Source of the DNA: Alteromonas macleodii ATCC 27126
Lineage (GTDB): Bacteria > Pseudomonadota > Gammaproteobacteria > Enterobacterales > Alteromonadaceae
Direction of reading: 5' to 3'
Assembly: GCF_000172635.2 (NCBI RefSeq)
Contig: NC_018632.1
Location: 3,038,001-3,102,000, forward strand
Length of the DNA stretch: 64,000 bases
The notes beneath the pieces are model-generated. The model searched no databases. It was not told where the DNA came from and saw only the letters and a list, made by a program, of their open reading frames with translations. This document shows, piece by piece, positions 35,586-45,253 of this stretch; positions within the stretch are counted from its first letter, which is position 1; every line of letters begins with the position of its first letter. The translations under genes were made by a program, and so were the position numbers.

Positions 35586-36407
35586 CTATCTCCTTTGAAT
35601 TCGCTTGTAGAGTCCATTTAAACCCCAGAAATATCTATGCTTTTTCATAAGGTAAAAAATGCCCGCAAGATGCGAAAAGTGGAATTTATTGAGTTTAAAC
35701 CCACGCGATAACTCCTGCGCGTCGTGTATTACAGATACGTCAGGGACGTAATGAATTTGGAAGCCAGCCTCCCAAATACGAATGCAGTAATCAACATCTT
35801 CTGGAGAATAAAAGATCTTTTCATCTAACATTCCCACCTTATCTACCACGTGCTTGGGTAACATCCAACATGCAGATATAGCATAATCAACCGCTTGGGG
35901 AGCGCTGACTAAAGATAAGTCACTGGGTTTCTGTTCCATCTTCTTCAAAAATAGGAAACGCTTTGCTTTACCCCATAGCGTAGGAAACTTGTCGCACGAA
36001 AGTTGGAAATTACCTGATGCGTAAGTCACTTTCGGCACAGCTAAGCCTACTTGCTTATTTTGATCTAAATAGCTGATTAATCGCTTAAGTGCTTTTGCGT
36101 TAACATAAGCATCCGAATCTAAAACCAACACGTGTTTGCCTGATGCTCGCTTTAATGCTTGATTTCTTGAAAATGTTGTACCGGTGTTTTCACCAAGATT
36201 TATTACATGAAGTGCACTACCAAACTTGTCAGCGTATTGATTTATACATTCAAGTGAATTATCCACCGACCCGTTTTCAACGACAAAAACCTCGCCGATC
36301 AATTCTGCACTTTGTAACGCGTCATAAAGAGCGGTTAAGCACTTACTGATATGCTGTTCAGAGTTAAAAGACAGAATTACTACTGAAATATCCACTTGTT
36401 TACTCAC
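35586..36407 (-). CDS. Glycosyltransferase family 2
   Basis: 273 aa. DISVVILSFNSEQHISKCL is the GT2 N-terminal strand, GKHVLVLDSDAYVNAKAL carries the D-S-D metal-binding motif, and GMLDEKIFYSPEDVDYCIRIW carries the E-D-x-D-Y-C-x-R block of rhamnosyl-type GT2 enzymes. Adds a sugar to a lipid-linked acceptor. Start overlaps the exosortase gene by 8 nt. Confidence 0.9.
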   Translation of the reverse strand: MSKQVDISVVILSFNSEQHISKCLTALYDALQSAELIGEVFVVENGSVDNSLECINQYADKFGSALHVINLGENTGTTFSRNQALKRASGKHVLVLDSDAYVNAKALKRLISYLDQNKQVGLAVPKVTYASGNFQLSCDKFPTLWGKAKRFLFLKKMEQKPSDLSLVSAPQAVDYAISACWMLPKHVVDKVGMLDEKIFYSPEDVDYCIRIWEAGFQIHYVPDVSVIHDAQELSRGFKLNKFHFSHLAGIFYLMKKHRYFWGLNGLYKRIQRR

Positions 36408-37890
36408 TCTTTTGTTGTTCTTGTTTTAGAAGTACTTCAATCAGGCGTTCTTGCGATACATTTTCTGTACTTGCAGCATATAATGCTTTACCTCCGAAGT
36501 CATCTAGCGCTAATTTGCTAAGTACTTGTAAGCTCTTTACCTTTATCGGGTTTGCAGAAAATTCGTTACCAACTTTCCAAAGATAAACCAAGTTAATTGA
36601 CTTACCTATTCCATTTTTTAGCACCAGATATTTGTAATGAATTCGCTCGTTTGCATATTTGTGTTCGAGAACTTCAGATTTAGCAACAGACCATACTTCA
36701 GGGTCGTAGGCTCTGTTACTCCATGTTAGCAGCTCTTTTTTCTCACCCTCAGTTAAGTATTTGATTTCATGAAAAACTACCATTTCACCTTTTATGGAAA
36801 GTGTTTCTGTTCGATATTCGTCATAGCCCGAATAAATAGGCCGCCAACCTGCAAACAAAGATATGACGCTAGAGTTTTGTTCTTCGACTGTTTGGCTGGC
36901 AAGAGCAAATGTCTTCTGACTGCTGAAAATAAGCATGAATAACGGCGCCGAACCAATAATTAAGAAACTGGCTAAGAAGCGCTTTTTAGGGATCCTTAGC
37001 TTTGCTGATTCATCGCTAACTCTAGGTAACTTTTTACCATCATAAAAAAGCCTTGAGAACATGAGTATCAATGCCGTAACAAAGAAAAAGAATACCCATC
37101 CGTAAACAAGGTGGTCAAAACCAACTGCGGCTTGCATATTGCTTACATGTCCAATGTAAACCATTATAAATGCACGCATACCATTCGCTAAAATTGGAAT
37201 AACTATTACACTCAGCATGAACGCAACTTGCTTTATGCGTGAGCGAATTTCAAGGTGTGCTATGAGTAGCCCTATAGTAATAGTGGAGAAAAGAAACCTA
37301 ATACCACTGCACGCTTCAGCAACGTGGAAAAGGCCTTCTGGTATCTGTAGATACCAGCCCTCTCGATAAACTGGAACATTTACTAACTTAAGCATTATTA
37401 CCGTTAAGTCTGCCGTCACCTCTTGCAGATGCGGAATCATAAACTCGCCAAATGGTACTGAAAGAATCAAAAAGAAAAGTGGGAATAGTAGATGCTTTAA
37501 TGTAATTAAACCAAAAACACTCCAAATAAAGAAAAGAGGCATAGACATGAGCGCAAATTGTTGCAGGGCATTTATCAGTGATAACTTACCGATAATGAAG
37601 GCTACTGCCGCACACAATAGCCCAAGCAACCCTAAGCAAGCGTCTACCCGACTTCTACGCGCAAGCGCGAAAGCAAACCGCTTGCGGTATATTAGCCAGA
37701 CCGCAATGGGTGCAATTAATACTGCATGTTCAAATGTGGTCGATTCAAACCATGTTGTTACAATGCGTTCAAAAGTATAGAAGTAAGCAAAAAACCAAAA
37801 GAACGTTAAAAAAGCTAGGCTGCCTGCATGCGCAGGCGCTATTGTAACTCTAGAAACTTCTCTTGGTGCATCACTTGATGTAAACGTCAT
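36400..37890 (-). CDS. xrtA: Exosortase A with fused C-terminal EpsI (DUF3485) domain
   Basis: 496 aa. Eight or so membrane helices carry the catalytic set: Cys194 in AEACSGIRFL, Arg239 in ANGMRAF and His260 in GFDHLVYGWVFF. These are the transpeptidase residues of the exosortase/archaeosortase family. After the last helix (about residue 325) a soluble domain, roughly residues 330-496, with WRPIYSGYDEYRTE resembles EpsI/DUF3485, as in exosortase A of XrtA loci. It cuts PEP-CTERM tails at the outer face of the inner membrane. Overlaps the deacetylase gene by 20 nt. Confidence 0.95.
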   Translation of the reverse strand: MTFTSSDAPREVSRVTIAPAHAGSLAFLTFFWFFAYFYTFERIVTTWFESTTFEHAVLIAPIAVWLIYRKRFAFALARRSRVDACLGLLGLLCAAVAFIIGKLSLINALQQFALMSMPLFFIWSVFGLITLKHLLFPLFFLILSVPFGEFMIPHLQEVTADLTVIMLKLVNVPVYREGWYLQIPEGLFHVAEACSGIRFLFSTITIGLLIAHLEIRSRIKQVAFMLSVIVIPILANGMRAFIMVYIGHVSNMQAAVGFDHLVYGWVFFFFVTALILMFSRLFYDGKKLPRVSDESAKLRIPKKRFLASFLIIGSAPLFMLIFSSQKTFALASQTVEEQNSSVISLFAGWRPIYSGYDEYRTETLSIKGEMVVFHEIKYLTEGEKKELLTWSNRAYDPEVWSVAKSEVLEHKYANERIHYKYLVLKNGIGKSINLVYLWKVGNEFSANPIKVKSLQVLSKLALDDFGGKALYAASTENVSQERLIEVLLKQEQQKSE

Positions 37891-38707
37891 ACATGCTACC
37901 CCAGTTAAAATCCTTTAACAGCATTTCAATTTTAGATTCCATTCTTGAAAGGTTGATGTAATGCCTGAATTTGGAGCGCCAATTTGCATCATTTACGTAA
38001 GGCTGCTCAGGATCTATTTCCCAAGGATGAAAATAAAAACTGTATGGTGCAGTTTCGTGTTCCATGAATGCCATAATGCGCTTTTTAGAAAGCCAATAAG
38101 GGTACAGTCTGTAAAAGCCACCGCCTCCTATTCCGACATTAGCTTCCTTTTTTCTAATAGTGGGTATAGGAATTTCTATAATTCCTTCATCACGTTGGTG
38201 TTTGAACCGTGGCCAATCAGGTACACCATAGAGGTCATGCATAATGGGATAAGTACTTGAAGAATAAACAAACCCCTGTTCTGCTAACACTTCATAAACC
38301 CACGTATTGGTATCGTTAACTGAAAAACTTGGTGCTCGATACCCTTTAACAGCCGTACCACTTACATCCTCTAAAATAGCTTTGCTTTCATAAACGTCTT
38401 TATCAAACTGTGATCTAGACATTGTTGTCGCACGTTGATGTTCAAGTCCATGACTAGCTAATTCATGGCCTTCATTTACAATCCGTTTAATTACATCGGG
38501 GCAGCGCTTCGCAACCCAACCCAATGTAAAGAAAGTTGATTTGACATTGTGTTCAGCAAACAAATCTAAAAGACGATGTGTATTTTTCCCAACTCTTAGT
38601 TGCTGAGAGTCCCAGCTATCTTTTGCTATTACGTCTTCAAAAGCTGAAACCTGAAAGTAGTCTTCTACGTCTACAGTCATTGCATTAAGGCGATTATCTA
38701 ACTTCAT
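37871..38707 (-). CDS. XrtA system polysaccharide deacetylase
   Basis: 278 aa. The start NAMTVDVEDYFQVSAFE and then STFFTLGWVAKRCPDVI, EGHELASHGLEHQ and SFYFHPWEIDPEQP are the landmark blocks of the deacetylase found in exosortase A loci; D and H metal ligands are present. It removes acetyl groups from a sugar of the exopolysaccharide or its intermediates. Between the priming glycosylphosphotransferase (2-base gap) and xrtA. Confidence 0.93.
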   Translation of the reverse strand: MKLDNRLNAMTVDVEDYFQVSAFEDVIAKDSWDSQQLRVGKNTHRLLDLFAEHNVKSTFFTLGWVAKRCPDVIKRIVNEGHELASHGLEHQRATTMSRSQFDKDVYESKAILEDVSGTAVKGYRAPSFSVNDTNTWVYEVLAEQGFVYSSSTYPIMHDLYGVPDWPRFKHQRDEGIIEIPIPTIRKKEANVGIGGGGFYRLYPYWLSKKRIMAFMEHETAPYSFYFHPWEIDPEQPYVNDANWRSKFRHYINLSRMESKIEMLLKDFNWGSMYDVYIK

Positions 38708-38709
38708 AC

Positions 38710-40122
38710 TTATCGCCCTTTACCAAACAATACAATTTCAACTGTACGAATTAGAATGAGAATATCGAGTAGTAAACTTTGATGCTTTACGTAGTAAAGA
38801 TCAAACTTGAGCTTTTCCATAGAATCTTCAACGCTGGCGCCGTAAGGGTAATTAAGCTGTGCCCACCCAGCCAAACCAGGTTTAACATTATGGCGCTGAT
38901 TGTAATAAGGCACTTCGCGTACTAGCTGCTCTACAAATTGCGGTCTCTCTGGGCGAGGTCCGATAAATGCCATTTCACCTTTAAACACATTTAAAAGCTG
39001 TGGTAATTCGTCAACGCGGTATTTTCTGATGAAATGTCCAATACGGGTAACACGATCATCGTTCTTACTCGCCCATTTAGCGCCATCTTTTTCTGCATCA
39101 GGTCGCATACTTCTAAATTTAATTATTTTAAAAAGCTTTCCGTTTAATCCTACTCGCTCTTGCTTATAAAAAACTGACACGCCTGTTCTTCGGCCATCAT
39201 CAAGGTAAATAATCAGCGCCGTTGTGAGCATAATTGGCCAAACGAAAAGAAAAATCAGGAAAGCTAAAATAGCGTTAAGTGTATAGTCGAGGGCATCTCG
39301 CAAGTAGTTCTGGCTTTGGAACCCATTCGAATAAATGACCCAGCTAGGATACATAAGGTTTACCACAATTTGCCCTGTTTCACGTTCCATGAAATCCAAT
39401 AGCTCGGTAACTTCTATGCCTCTAAGCCGACAGTCAAAAAGCACTTCTACAGGAAGCGTTCCACGACGTTGGTCGCAAGCAATGACTATTTCTTCTATTT
39501 CATTATCTGCAATGAACTGTTGAAAACTCTCGTCTACTTTAAGATGAATAATCTTCTCTTTTCGAATTCCGTCTTCGCGATTGTCTCCTGGAATTGGGAT
39601 GAACCCTACAAGCTCAAACCCAATTCTATCCACATCTCTGCGCATACGCTTTTCAATAATTGAAGCTCTTTCCCCTGCCCCAAGGACTAATATGCGCACT
39701 TTCCCTAGGCCTAACAAGCCAAGACGGTTTGTGAAATACCTGAAAACAACTAAGGTTATAATAATTGAACAAACCGATGCCGGCAGGAAATAAGAATCCA
39801 TAACCAAGTCATCAAAAAATGCTCGACTTAGCACTTCGACTAAAAAATAACTCAGTCCCACGCTTACGAATATGCGACGGATGATCCCCCGAAAAGTTTC
39901 TCTTAACTTCGCTTCATACAACCCAACGGATAACGAACACAACAATATTGAAACTGTAAGCATTCCTACGTTGATTATCAGTTTTTCCACCGCCACATTT
40001 GGCGACATTCCAATTTGCGTAAGGATAAAGTGAGAAATATAGCCCATGTAAGCAATGAGCAACGCTTCTGTTATTACTAGTATATTTGAGCGTTTATTTT
40101 GATTGCGCTTGTTTACTGCCAC
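38710..40122 (-). CDS. XrtA system exopolysaccharide polyprenyl glycosylphosphotransferase
   Basis: 470 aa. The N-terminal half has four to five membrane helices and a Rossmann-like part (VRILVLGAGERASII); the C-terminal half is a bacterial sugar transferase domain with KLFKIIKFRSMRPDAEKDGAKWA, RKYRVDELPQLLNVFKGEMAFIGPRPERP and a closing LDILILIRT. This is the priming enzyme that puts the first sugar-phosphate on undecaprenyl phosphate, starting the repeat unit. First gene of the minus-strand run that continues to 19657. Confidence 0.94.
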   Translation of the reverse strand: MAVNKRNQNKRSNILVITEALLIAYMGYISHFILTQIGMSPNVAVEKLIINVGMLTVSILLCSLSVGLYEAKLRETFRGIIRRIFVSVGLSYFLVEVLSRAFFDDLVMDSYFLPASVCSIIITLVVFRYFTNRLGLLGLGKVRILVLGAGERASIIEKRMRRDVDRIGFELVGFIPIPGDNREDGIRKEKIIHLKVDESFQQFIADNEIEEIVIACDQRRGTLPVEVLFDCRLRGIEVTELLDFMERETGQIVVNLMYPSWVIYSNGFQSQNYLRDALDYTLNAILAFLIFLFVWPIMLTTALIIYLDDGRRTGVSVFYKQERVGLNGKLFKIIKFRSMRPDAEKDGAKWASKNDDRVTRIGHFIRKYRVDELPQLLNVFKGEMAFIGPRPERPQFVEQLVREVPYYNQRHNVKPGLAGWAQLNYPYGASVEDSMEKLKFDLYYVKHQSLLLDILILIRTVEIVLFGKGR

Positions 40123-40271
40123 CCCTGGCCCCCTAAAACTGCGGCGTTTTTCCCATCATAAAGGGATTTATTCCAATAGACTACAATTGTTATTGGCATT
40201 ATAGTGACATTTACCGTAGGGTAAACGGCAAAAGCCATAAATTAACCATAATGAGTGTAGGATGATCTCTT
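40123..40271. promoter_or_regulatory. Divergent promoter region of the two exopolysaccharide operons
   Basis: 149 bases between oppositely directed priming-transferase and export-lipoprotein genes; both operons must start here. A minus-strand TGGTTAATTTATGGCT has -24/-12 spacing but weak -24 identity, and it lies over 100 bases from the ATG at 40122, so no sigma-54 promoter is claimed. Confidence 0.5.
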
Positions 40272-40904
40272 ATGTTCCGCTTTAAAAAACTAATAACGTG
40301 CTGTGCTCCACTTTTACTTATCGGTCTTAATGGTTGCAGTAACACTGGCATCCTGCCTGAAGCAACTACCCGACCTTCACTAACTACCAATGTTAATGAT
40401 TACCAATATTTAATTGGCCCAGGTGATTCCCTAACTATTTTTGTTTGGAGAAACCCAGAGGTTTCTGGCAATTTTATTGTTCGACCGGACGGAAAGGTGA
40501 CCACTTCTCTAGTGGAAGATATTGATGTGGCTGGTAGAACACCAACAATGCTTGCAAGGGAAATAGAAGAACAGCTTTCTACCTACATAAACAACCCGAG
40601 AGTGACGGTAAGTGTGAACAATTTCACTGGTCCTTTGAGTGAACAGGTTCGCGTGATTGGTGAAGCTACAAATCCAAGTGCTGTAAGTTACTCCGAGCAC
40701 ATGACGTTACTGGATTTAATGATAGCCGTAGGTGGTTTAACGGAATTTGCAGACGGAAATAACGCGAAACTGGTTCGAGTAATCGCCGGAAAACAAAAAA
40801 CGTTCGAAATAAACATTGACGATTTGATTAGAGATGGTGATATCTCAAAAAATGTCGATATGCTACCTGGTGATATTGTAATTATTCCAGAAGCTTGGTT
40901 CTAG
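40272..40904 (+). CDS. XrtA system exopolysaccharide export lipoprotein (Wza/EpsA-like)
   Basis: 210 aa. Lipobox LNGC with Cys22, then YQYLIGPGDSLTIFVWRNPEVSG, the Poly_export domain start, and a SLBB-like part with VRVIGEATNPSAVSYSEHMTLLDLMIAVGG (in pieces). The family forms the outer-membrane ring through which the polysaccharide leaves. About 210 residues is normal for this short XrtA branch. First of a four-gene plus-strand operon. Confidence 0.94.
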   Translation: MFRFKKLITCCAPLLLIGLNGCSNTGILPEATTRPSLTTNVNDYQYLIGPGDSLTIFVWRNPEVSGNFIVRPDGKVTTSLVEDIDVAGRTPTMLAREIEEQLSTYINNPRVTVSVNNFTGPLSEQVRVIGEATNPSAVSYSEHMTLLDLMIAVGGLTEFADGNNAKLVRVIAGKQKTFEINIDDLIRDGDISKNVDMLPGDIVIIPEAWF

Positions 40905-40935
40905 TTGTAAAGCAGTAAACGGAACAAATAATAAA

Positions 40936-42504
40936 ATGCAGGACTTACAACAAACGCTAATCCAAATTCTTGATTACATTAAAGGGGTTTGGATTAAAAA
41001 GCGTTACGTGATTATTTTTTCATGGCTTATCTGCCCTATTGGCTTTTTATATGTTGCCAGCCTTCCCGATGTCTACTCTTCAAAAGCCCAAGTGTTCGTA
41101 GATACTCGATCGGTGTTGCAACCATTACTTCGCGGGCTAGCGATTCAAACAAACCCCGACCAAGAAATTCAGATGATGGCTAAAACACTGCTAAGTAGAA
41201 GTAATGTTGAGAAAATTGCCAGAGAAAGTGATTTAGATATTACAACTGCTTCAGAACTAGAATTTGAAACTTTGGTCACTAAATTATCAGACGAAATAAA
41301 ATTGTCATCAACCGGAAGGGACAATATCTACAATATCTCATTTTCCAATGAACTTCCCTCTGTTGCTCAAAGAGTAGTTCAAGAGACTTTGGATCTATTC
41401 GTAGAAGGCGCTTTAGGTAACAACAGAAAAGACACAGATACGGCAGGCCGCTTTCTAGATGAACAAATCTCCGAGTATGAATCGAGGCTAACTGAGGCAG
41501 AGCAGCGTTTGGCCAACTTCAAACGTCAATATAATGATATTCTGCCTTTAGCAGGCACTTATTATTCCAGCCTTCAGAATTTAAATAACGAATTAGAGTC
41601 GACACGCCTTCAGATAAAGCAAACCCAACAGCAAACTGATTCGTTGAATAAACAAATTAGCAACGCAAAACGCAATGATAGTTTTGGAGTTACTAATCAA
41701 GAAGAGCCAACGCTTCGAACTAGATATGACGACCGTATAAGGTCGCTTGAAGAGGAATTGGATCGCCTCACACTTCGCTTTACTGACGCACACCCAGACG
41801 TTGTAGAGACCAGAGCTCTGCTATCTAGTCTTGAGCAATCTCGAGAAAAAGAAATTGAAGCATTTTTGAGTAACGAAGAAGATGGCAATAATGCACCGCT
41901 TTCAGAGCTCAATAGAGAAATTAAACTTGAAGCTAGTAGATTGGAAAGCCAGATCGCTTCACTGCGTGTGAAAGAAACTGATTTACAAAGAAAAATAAGC
42001 GAACTTGAAAGTAAAGTAGACCTCATACCGCAAATAGAAGCCGAATCTTCTGCATTGAATAGAGATTATGATGTTACAAAACGTAAGTATGAAGAACTAT
42101 TATCACGGAAAGAATCAGCAGATTTATCTCGAAGAGCTGACGTGTCAGCAGAAGACCTTCAATTTAGAATTATCGAGCCCCCGCTTCTTCCAAAGCGCCC
42201 TTCAGGCCCCAATAGACTCATTTTTTACACCGCCGTATTAATATTGGGTTTTGGTTCGGGAATTGGTATCGCCTTTCTTATAAGCCAACTTAACCCTATC
42301 TTGATTAGACCTAAGCAGTTACTCAATGTGTCGGATTACCCTATATGGGGAACGGTAACTCATTTGAATATCGAACAGATAAACAAGACTAATCGAAACC
42401 GTCTTTTAGTATTTCTGCTTTCCAGTGGTACTATCCTGGCAATGTATAGCGCCTTGGTCGCCGCTGAAGTTATGAATATAGATTTATTTGGAGGGCTTCT
42501 TTAA
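40936..42504 (+). CDS. XrtA system polysaccharide chain-length determinant (Wzz domain)
   Basis: 522 aa. An N-terminal membrane helix near residues 25-45 and a C-terminal pair of hydrophobic stretches (near 435-455 and 490-510) frame a long coiled-coil periplasmic region rich in E, K and Q (about 180-420). Wzz landmarks SSKAQVFVDTRSVLQPLL and PPLLPKRPSGPNR are present. It regulates chain length and couples to the kinase encoded next, whose ATG overlaps its stop by one base. Confidence 0.93.
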   Translation: MQDLQQTLIQILDYIKGVWIKKRYVIIFSWLICPIGFLYVASLPDVYSSKAQVFVDTRSVLQPLLRGLAIQTNPDQEIQMMAKTLLSRSNVEKIARESDLDITTASELEFETLVTKLSDEIKLSSTGRDNIYNISFSNELPSVAQRVVQETLDLFVEGALGNNRKDTDTAGRFLDEQISEYESRLTEAEQRLANFKRQYNDILPLAGTYYSSLQNLNNELESTRLQIKQTQQQTDSLNKQISNAKRNDSFGVTNQEEPTLRTRYDDRIRSLEEELDRLTLRFTDAHPDVVETRALLSSLEQSREKEIEAFLSNEEDGNNAPLSELNREIKLEASRLESQIASLRVKETDLQRKISELESKVDLIPQIEAESSALNRDYDVTKRKYEELLSRKESADLSRRADVSAEDLQFRIIEPPLLPKRPSGPNRLIFYTAVLILGFGSGIGIAFLISQLNPILIRPKQLLNVSDYPIWGTVTHLNIEQINKTNRNRLLVFLLSSGTILAMYSALVAAEVMNIDLFGGLL

Positions 42505-43454
42505 TGAAAAATACAATTGAGAAGGCACTTCAAAAACAAAAAGAGGCGAAAGCAGCAAGTCAAAAGACTTCGTCTACAGAAAAGCTTGAAGACGCTAATC
42601 ATTCAAACGTGCCTGAAGAGTCGAAGGTATCAATTGACAAACCTGCACCCGCAGAGCTTCCTGCTGAAACCGTGCTCGCTGATGAAAAAGAATTTATCAA
42701 TAAGAAATCTCCACTCGACGAATTTGTTATCGATTTTGCCCGTCTTGATAAAAATGGGCATATTTCGCTAAACGGTGAGAGAAAGCAAATTAATGAAGAG
42801 TACCGCGAAATAAAGCGTAAGCTTTTAGCCAATGCCTTTGGTTCACTAGCGAAAACCCTTCACAACCCGAACATTATTATGGTTACCAGTAGTCGCCCTT
42901 CTGAGGGGAAGACATTCACTGCAACCAACTTGGCAATGAGTATCGCATCGGAGCAGGATAAAACCGTACTGCTAGTGGATGCCGATGTGCTTAAGCCTAA
43001 TGTGTTAAATACTTTAGGGTTAGAGCGTCGTAAAGGGCTAATGGAATACTTGACCGGGGACGTTGACGATATTTCAGATGTGCTGTACCCAACCAACATC
43101 GATAAGCTGAAAATAATTCCTGCTGGAAAATCTCACCATTTGTCTACCGAACTGCTAGCAAGTCAAAAAATGCATGACACTGTTAATGAATTTGCTAACA
43201 GATACCCAGACCGAATAGTTATTTTTGATACGCCTCCTCTTATTGGTATAAACGAGAGTGCGATTCTCGCTAATTTCGCTGGCCAAGCGGTTGTTGTTGT
43301 TGAAGAGGGCAAAGCGAAGATAGGCGATATTAAAATGTCTGTAGAGCGATTGAACCCGGAAATGGCCATAGGATTTGTAGTGAACAAGTCTGTACATAAC
43401 GACACCGATGGAAGCGGATATTATGGGTATTATTACTCAGAGCGCAGCGAATAG
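42504..43454 (+). CDS. XrtA-associated tyrosine autokinase (BY-kinase)
   Basis: 316 aa. Walker A TSSRPSEGKTFTA at residues 128-140, Walker A' TVLLVDADVLKP about 25 residues later, and Walker B IVIFDTPPL. The C-terminus GYYGYYYSERSE holds a tyrosine cluster that is autophosphorylated in trans. The first 75 residues are low-complexity and charged. Works with the separate chain-length protein upstream to control polymer export. The 43408-43454 stretch could be read as a second start of the next gene, which I reject. Confidence 0.94.
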   Translation: MKNTIEKALQKQKEAKAASQKTSSTEKLEDANHSNVPEESKVSIDKPAPAELPAETVLADEKEFINKKSPLDEFVIDFARLDKNGHISLNGERKQINEEYREIKRKLLANAFGSLAKTLHNPNIIMVTSSRPSEGKTFTATNLAMSIASEQDKTVLLVDADVLKPNVLNTLGLERRKGLMEYLTGDVDDISDVLYPTNIDKLKIIPAGKSHHLSTELLASQKMHDTVNEFANRYPDRIVIFDTPPLIGINESAILANFAGQAVVVVEEGKAKIGDIKMSVERLNPEMAIGFVVNKSVHNDTDGSGYYGYYYSERSE

Positions 43455-43464
43455 GCGCAATACA

Positions 43465-45099
43465 ATGCCTAAAAGAAGAATAATAAAGCCGACACTTGTT
43501 GCTGCAGCCGTCGCAACAAGTCTACCGGCTTTTGCAAAGCTTAACGTTAATGCTGTTGCCACAGCCGATACCATCTACCAAAGTGTCGATACTGAGGAAA
43601 ATGGCAACCGTTCACTTACCACGGTGACTGTAGCGCCAAAAGTAAACGCAACTTATCAAACAAGAACATTTCAAGGGTTATGGTCTGGTACCTACACCCA
43701 TCTTGAGCGCGATAACGACGATGCGAGCCAGCGCCAAGATTACGCAGAGTACAGCTATTCAGCGCAATGGGTACCTTTTGAAAATTTACTGTCCTTTCAA
43801 GCGGCTGGGGCTTTAAATTACCAAAATACCAATTCAGCAAACTTTTTAATAAGTGATTTTATTGCAAACTCTGACAGTTTGGCGAAAACTCGCTCGAATC
43901 GACTATCTTCTACGCTTACACTAGATCAAGGCGACTGGGTAAGGGGGCAAGGCACGGCGTCATACTCCGACACCGCATCTGAGCGCTCTCTAACTAACAA
44001 TAACGCTCTAGACAATGATAGCTATCAGCTTACTGGTAACTTAATTAATGGTGATGAAGCTAAGTACTTCATCTGGTCAGTAACCGGCACTTATCAAAAT
44101 ACCGAACGAGGCCAAGCAAACAGTGGTGATTTTGAGTCGAGAACCGCTAATGGTTATATAGACACTCGAATTTATGGTGACTGGGCTATCCGTATAACCG
44201 CCAGGCACGAGGCAAACCAAATATCTGACAGAGACGACACCAATAGCTTAGTTAGAGAGTTTAATTCTTACGGTGCCGGTTTAACTTACCGTCAAGCTGA
44301 GAATCGTTATATATCACTGACGGCCAATAAGAGTGAGTCTGATTTAGAAGAAGATGATGGTGAGACATTCATAGGCGTTGATTTGCAATGGGCACTAAGT
44401 ACCCGAACTCGCATCGCTGCAACATATGGACGTCGCTTTTATGGGGAATCTGCCTCAGCAACAATCGGATATAATTCTAAGTACTTACGAACCTCGTTCA
44501 GCTATTCGGAAGACGTTACTAACACCTCTCGCTTGTTAGCTGATCCAGAGAACTTAGGCGTGTTTGTTTGCCCAACTTCGTCGACATCCATTGCTGATTG
44601 TTTTCAGCCCAATAGCTTAAGTTATACACCCTCCGCGGGAGAGCAATTGGTGCAGCTTACTTCTCAAAATCTAGAGTTTGACGACAACATCATTCTGCGA
44701 AAAAGTGCAAATTTTCAAGCAGGTTATGACTTTTCTAGAATTACCCTCGCTTTTTCTTGGCGATATGCCGAAGATGATTACTTAGACGAAGATAGACTAA
44801 GACGCACCTACTCTTTCGGTACAAACGTAGCCTATAAAATTGGTAGCTATACCAACATAACTAGCAGTATTAACTACGCCAATATCACAGGTCAGAGTGC
44901 AGAAGACGTATTCAGAGGCGAAAGCGACAACTGGAATGCATCCATTGGTTTAGAAAGAGAGTTCGGTCGCCGGTTAAAAGCAAGTATTGATGCTAGGTAC
45001 CTTAAACAAGAGGGGGATTTGAATACGGGCATATCTCAGTTTGGTAACAACTATACTGACAGACGCTTAAGCGCCTCTATTACCTACACCTATGACTAA
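43465..45099 (+). CDS. XrtA/PEP-CTERM system outer-membrane beta-barrel protein
   Basis: 544 aa from the ATG at 43465 (AGGC upstream), which gives a proper signal peptide ending SLPAFA; a start at 43408 would bury it. The rest alternates hydrophobic and polar residues with many Tyr/Thr/Ser and ends SASITYTYD, typical of a barrel. It fits the outer-membrane protein family found after the autokinase in exosortase A loci. Probably aids polysaccharide or PEP-CTERM protein secretion. Ended by the terminator at 45161-45204. Confidence 0.87.
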   Translation: MPKRRIIKPTLVAAAVATSLPAFAKLNVNAVATADTIYQSVDTEENGNRSLTTVTVAPKVNATYQTRTFQGLWSGTYTHLERDNDDASQRQDYAEYSYSAQWVPFENLLSFQAAGALNYQNTNSANFLISDFIANSDSLAKTRSNRLSSTLTLDQGDWVRGQGTASYSDTASERSLTNNNALDNDSYQLTGNLINGDEAKYFIWSVTGTYQNTERGQANSGDFESRTANGYIDTRIYGDWAIRITARHEANQISDRDDTNSLVREFNSYGAGLTYRQAENRYISLTANKSESDLEEDDGETFIGVDLQWALSTRTRIAATYGRRFYGESASATIGYNSKYLRTSFSYSEDVTNTSRLLADPENLGVFVCPTSSTSIADCFQPNSLSYTPSAGEQLVQLTSQNLEFDDNIILRKSANFQAGYDFSRITLAFSWRYAEDDYLDEDRLRRTYSFGTNVAYKIGSYTNITSSINYANITGQSAEDVFRGESDNWNASIGLEREFGRRLKASIDARYLKQEGDLNTGISQFGNNYTDRRLSASITYTYD

Positions 45100-45160
45100 T
45101 TCACTGACTTTTTCAATCTACCGGTTGTAGTTTGTAGGCAGTACTAGTCAACTAAACTCA

Positions 45161-45204
45161 AAAAAAAGCGCCCGATTTTACGTTAGTAAAAAGGCGCTTT
45201 TTTT
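45161..45204. terminator. Bidirectional terminator between export operon and XrtA ATPase gene
   Basis: Stem AAAAAAAGCGCC (45161-45172) pairs exactly with GGCGCTTTTTTT (45193-45204) around a 20-base loop, with T runs on both sides. It separates two convergent genes. Confidence 0.82.
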
Positions 45205-45253
45205 GTTTATCAAATGATGGTGGCTACAAAGAAAGTATCACTCTTTATTATCC

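Noticed and set aside
43408..43464. Earlier start for the outer-membrane protein
   Set aside because: It would overlap the autokinase by 47 nt and bury the signal peptide; the ATG at 43465 gives a normal signal sequence.
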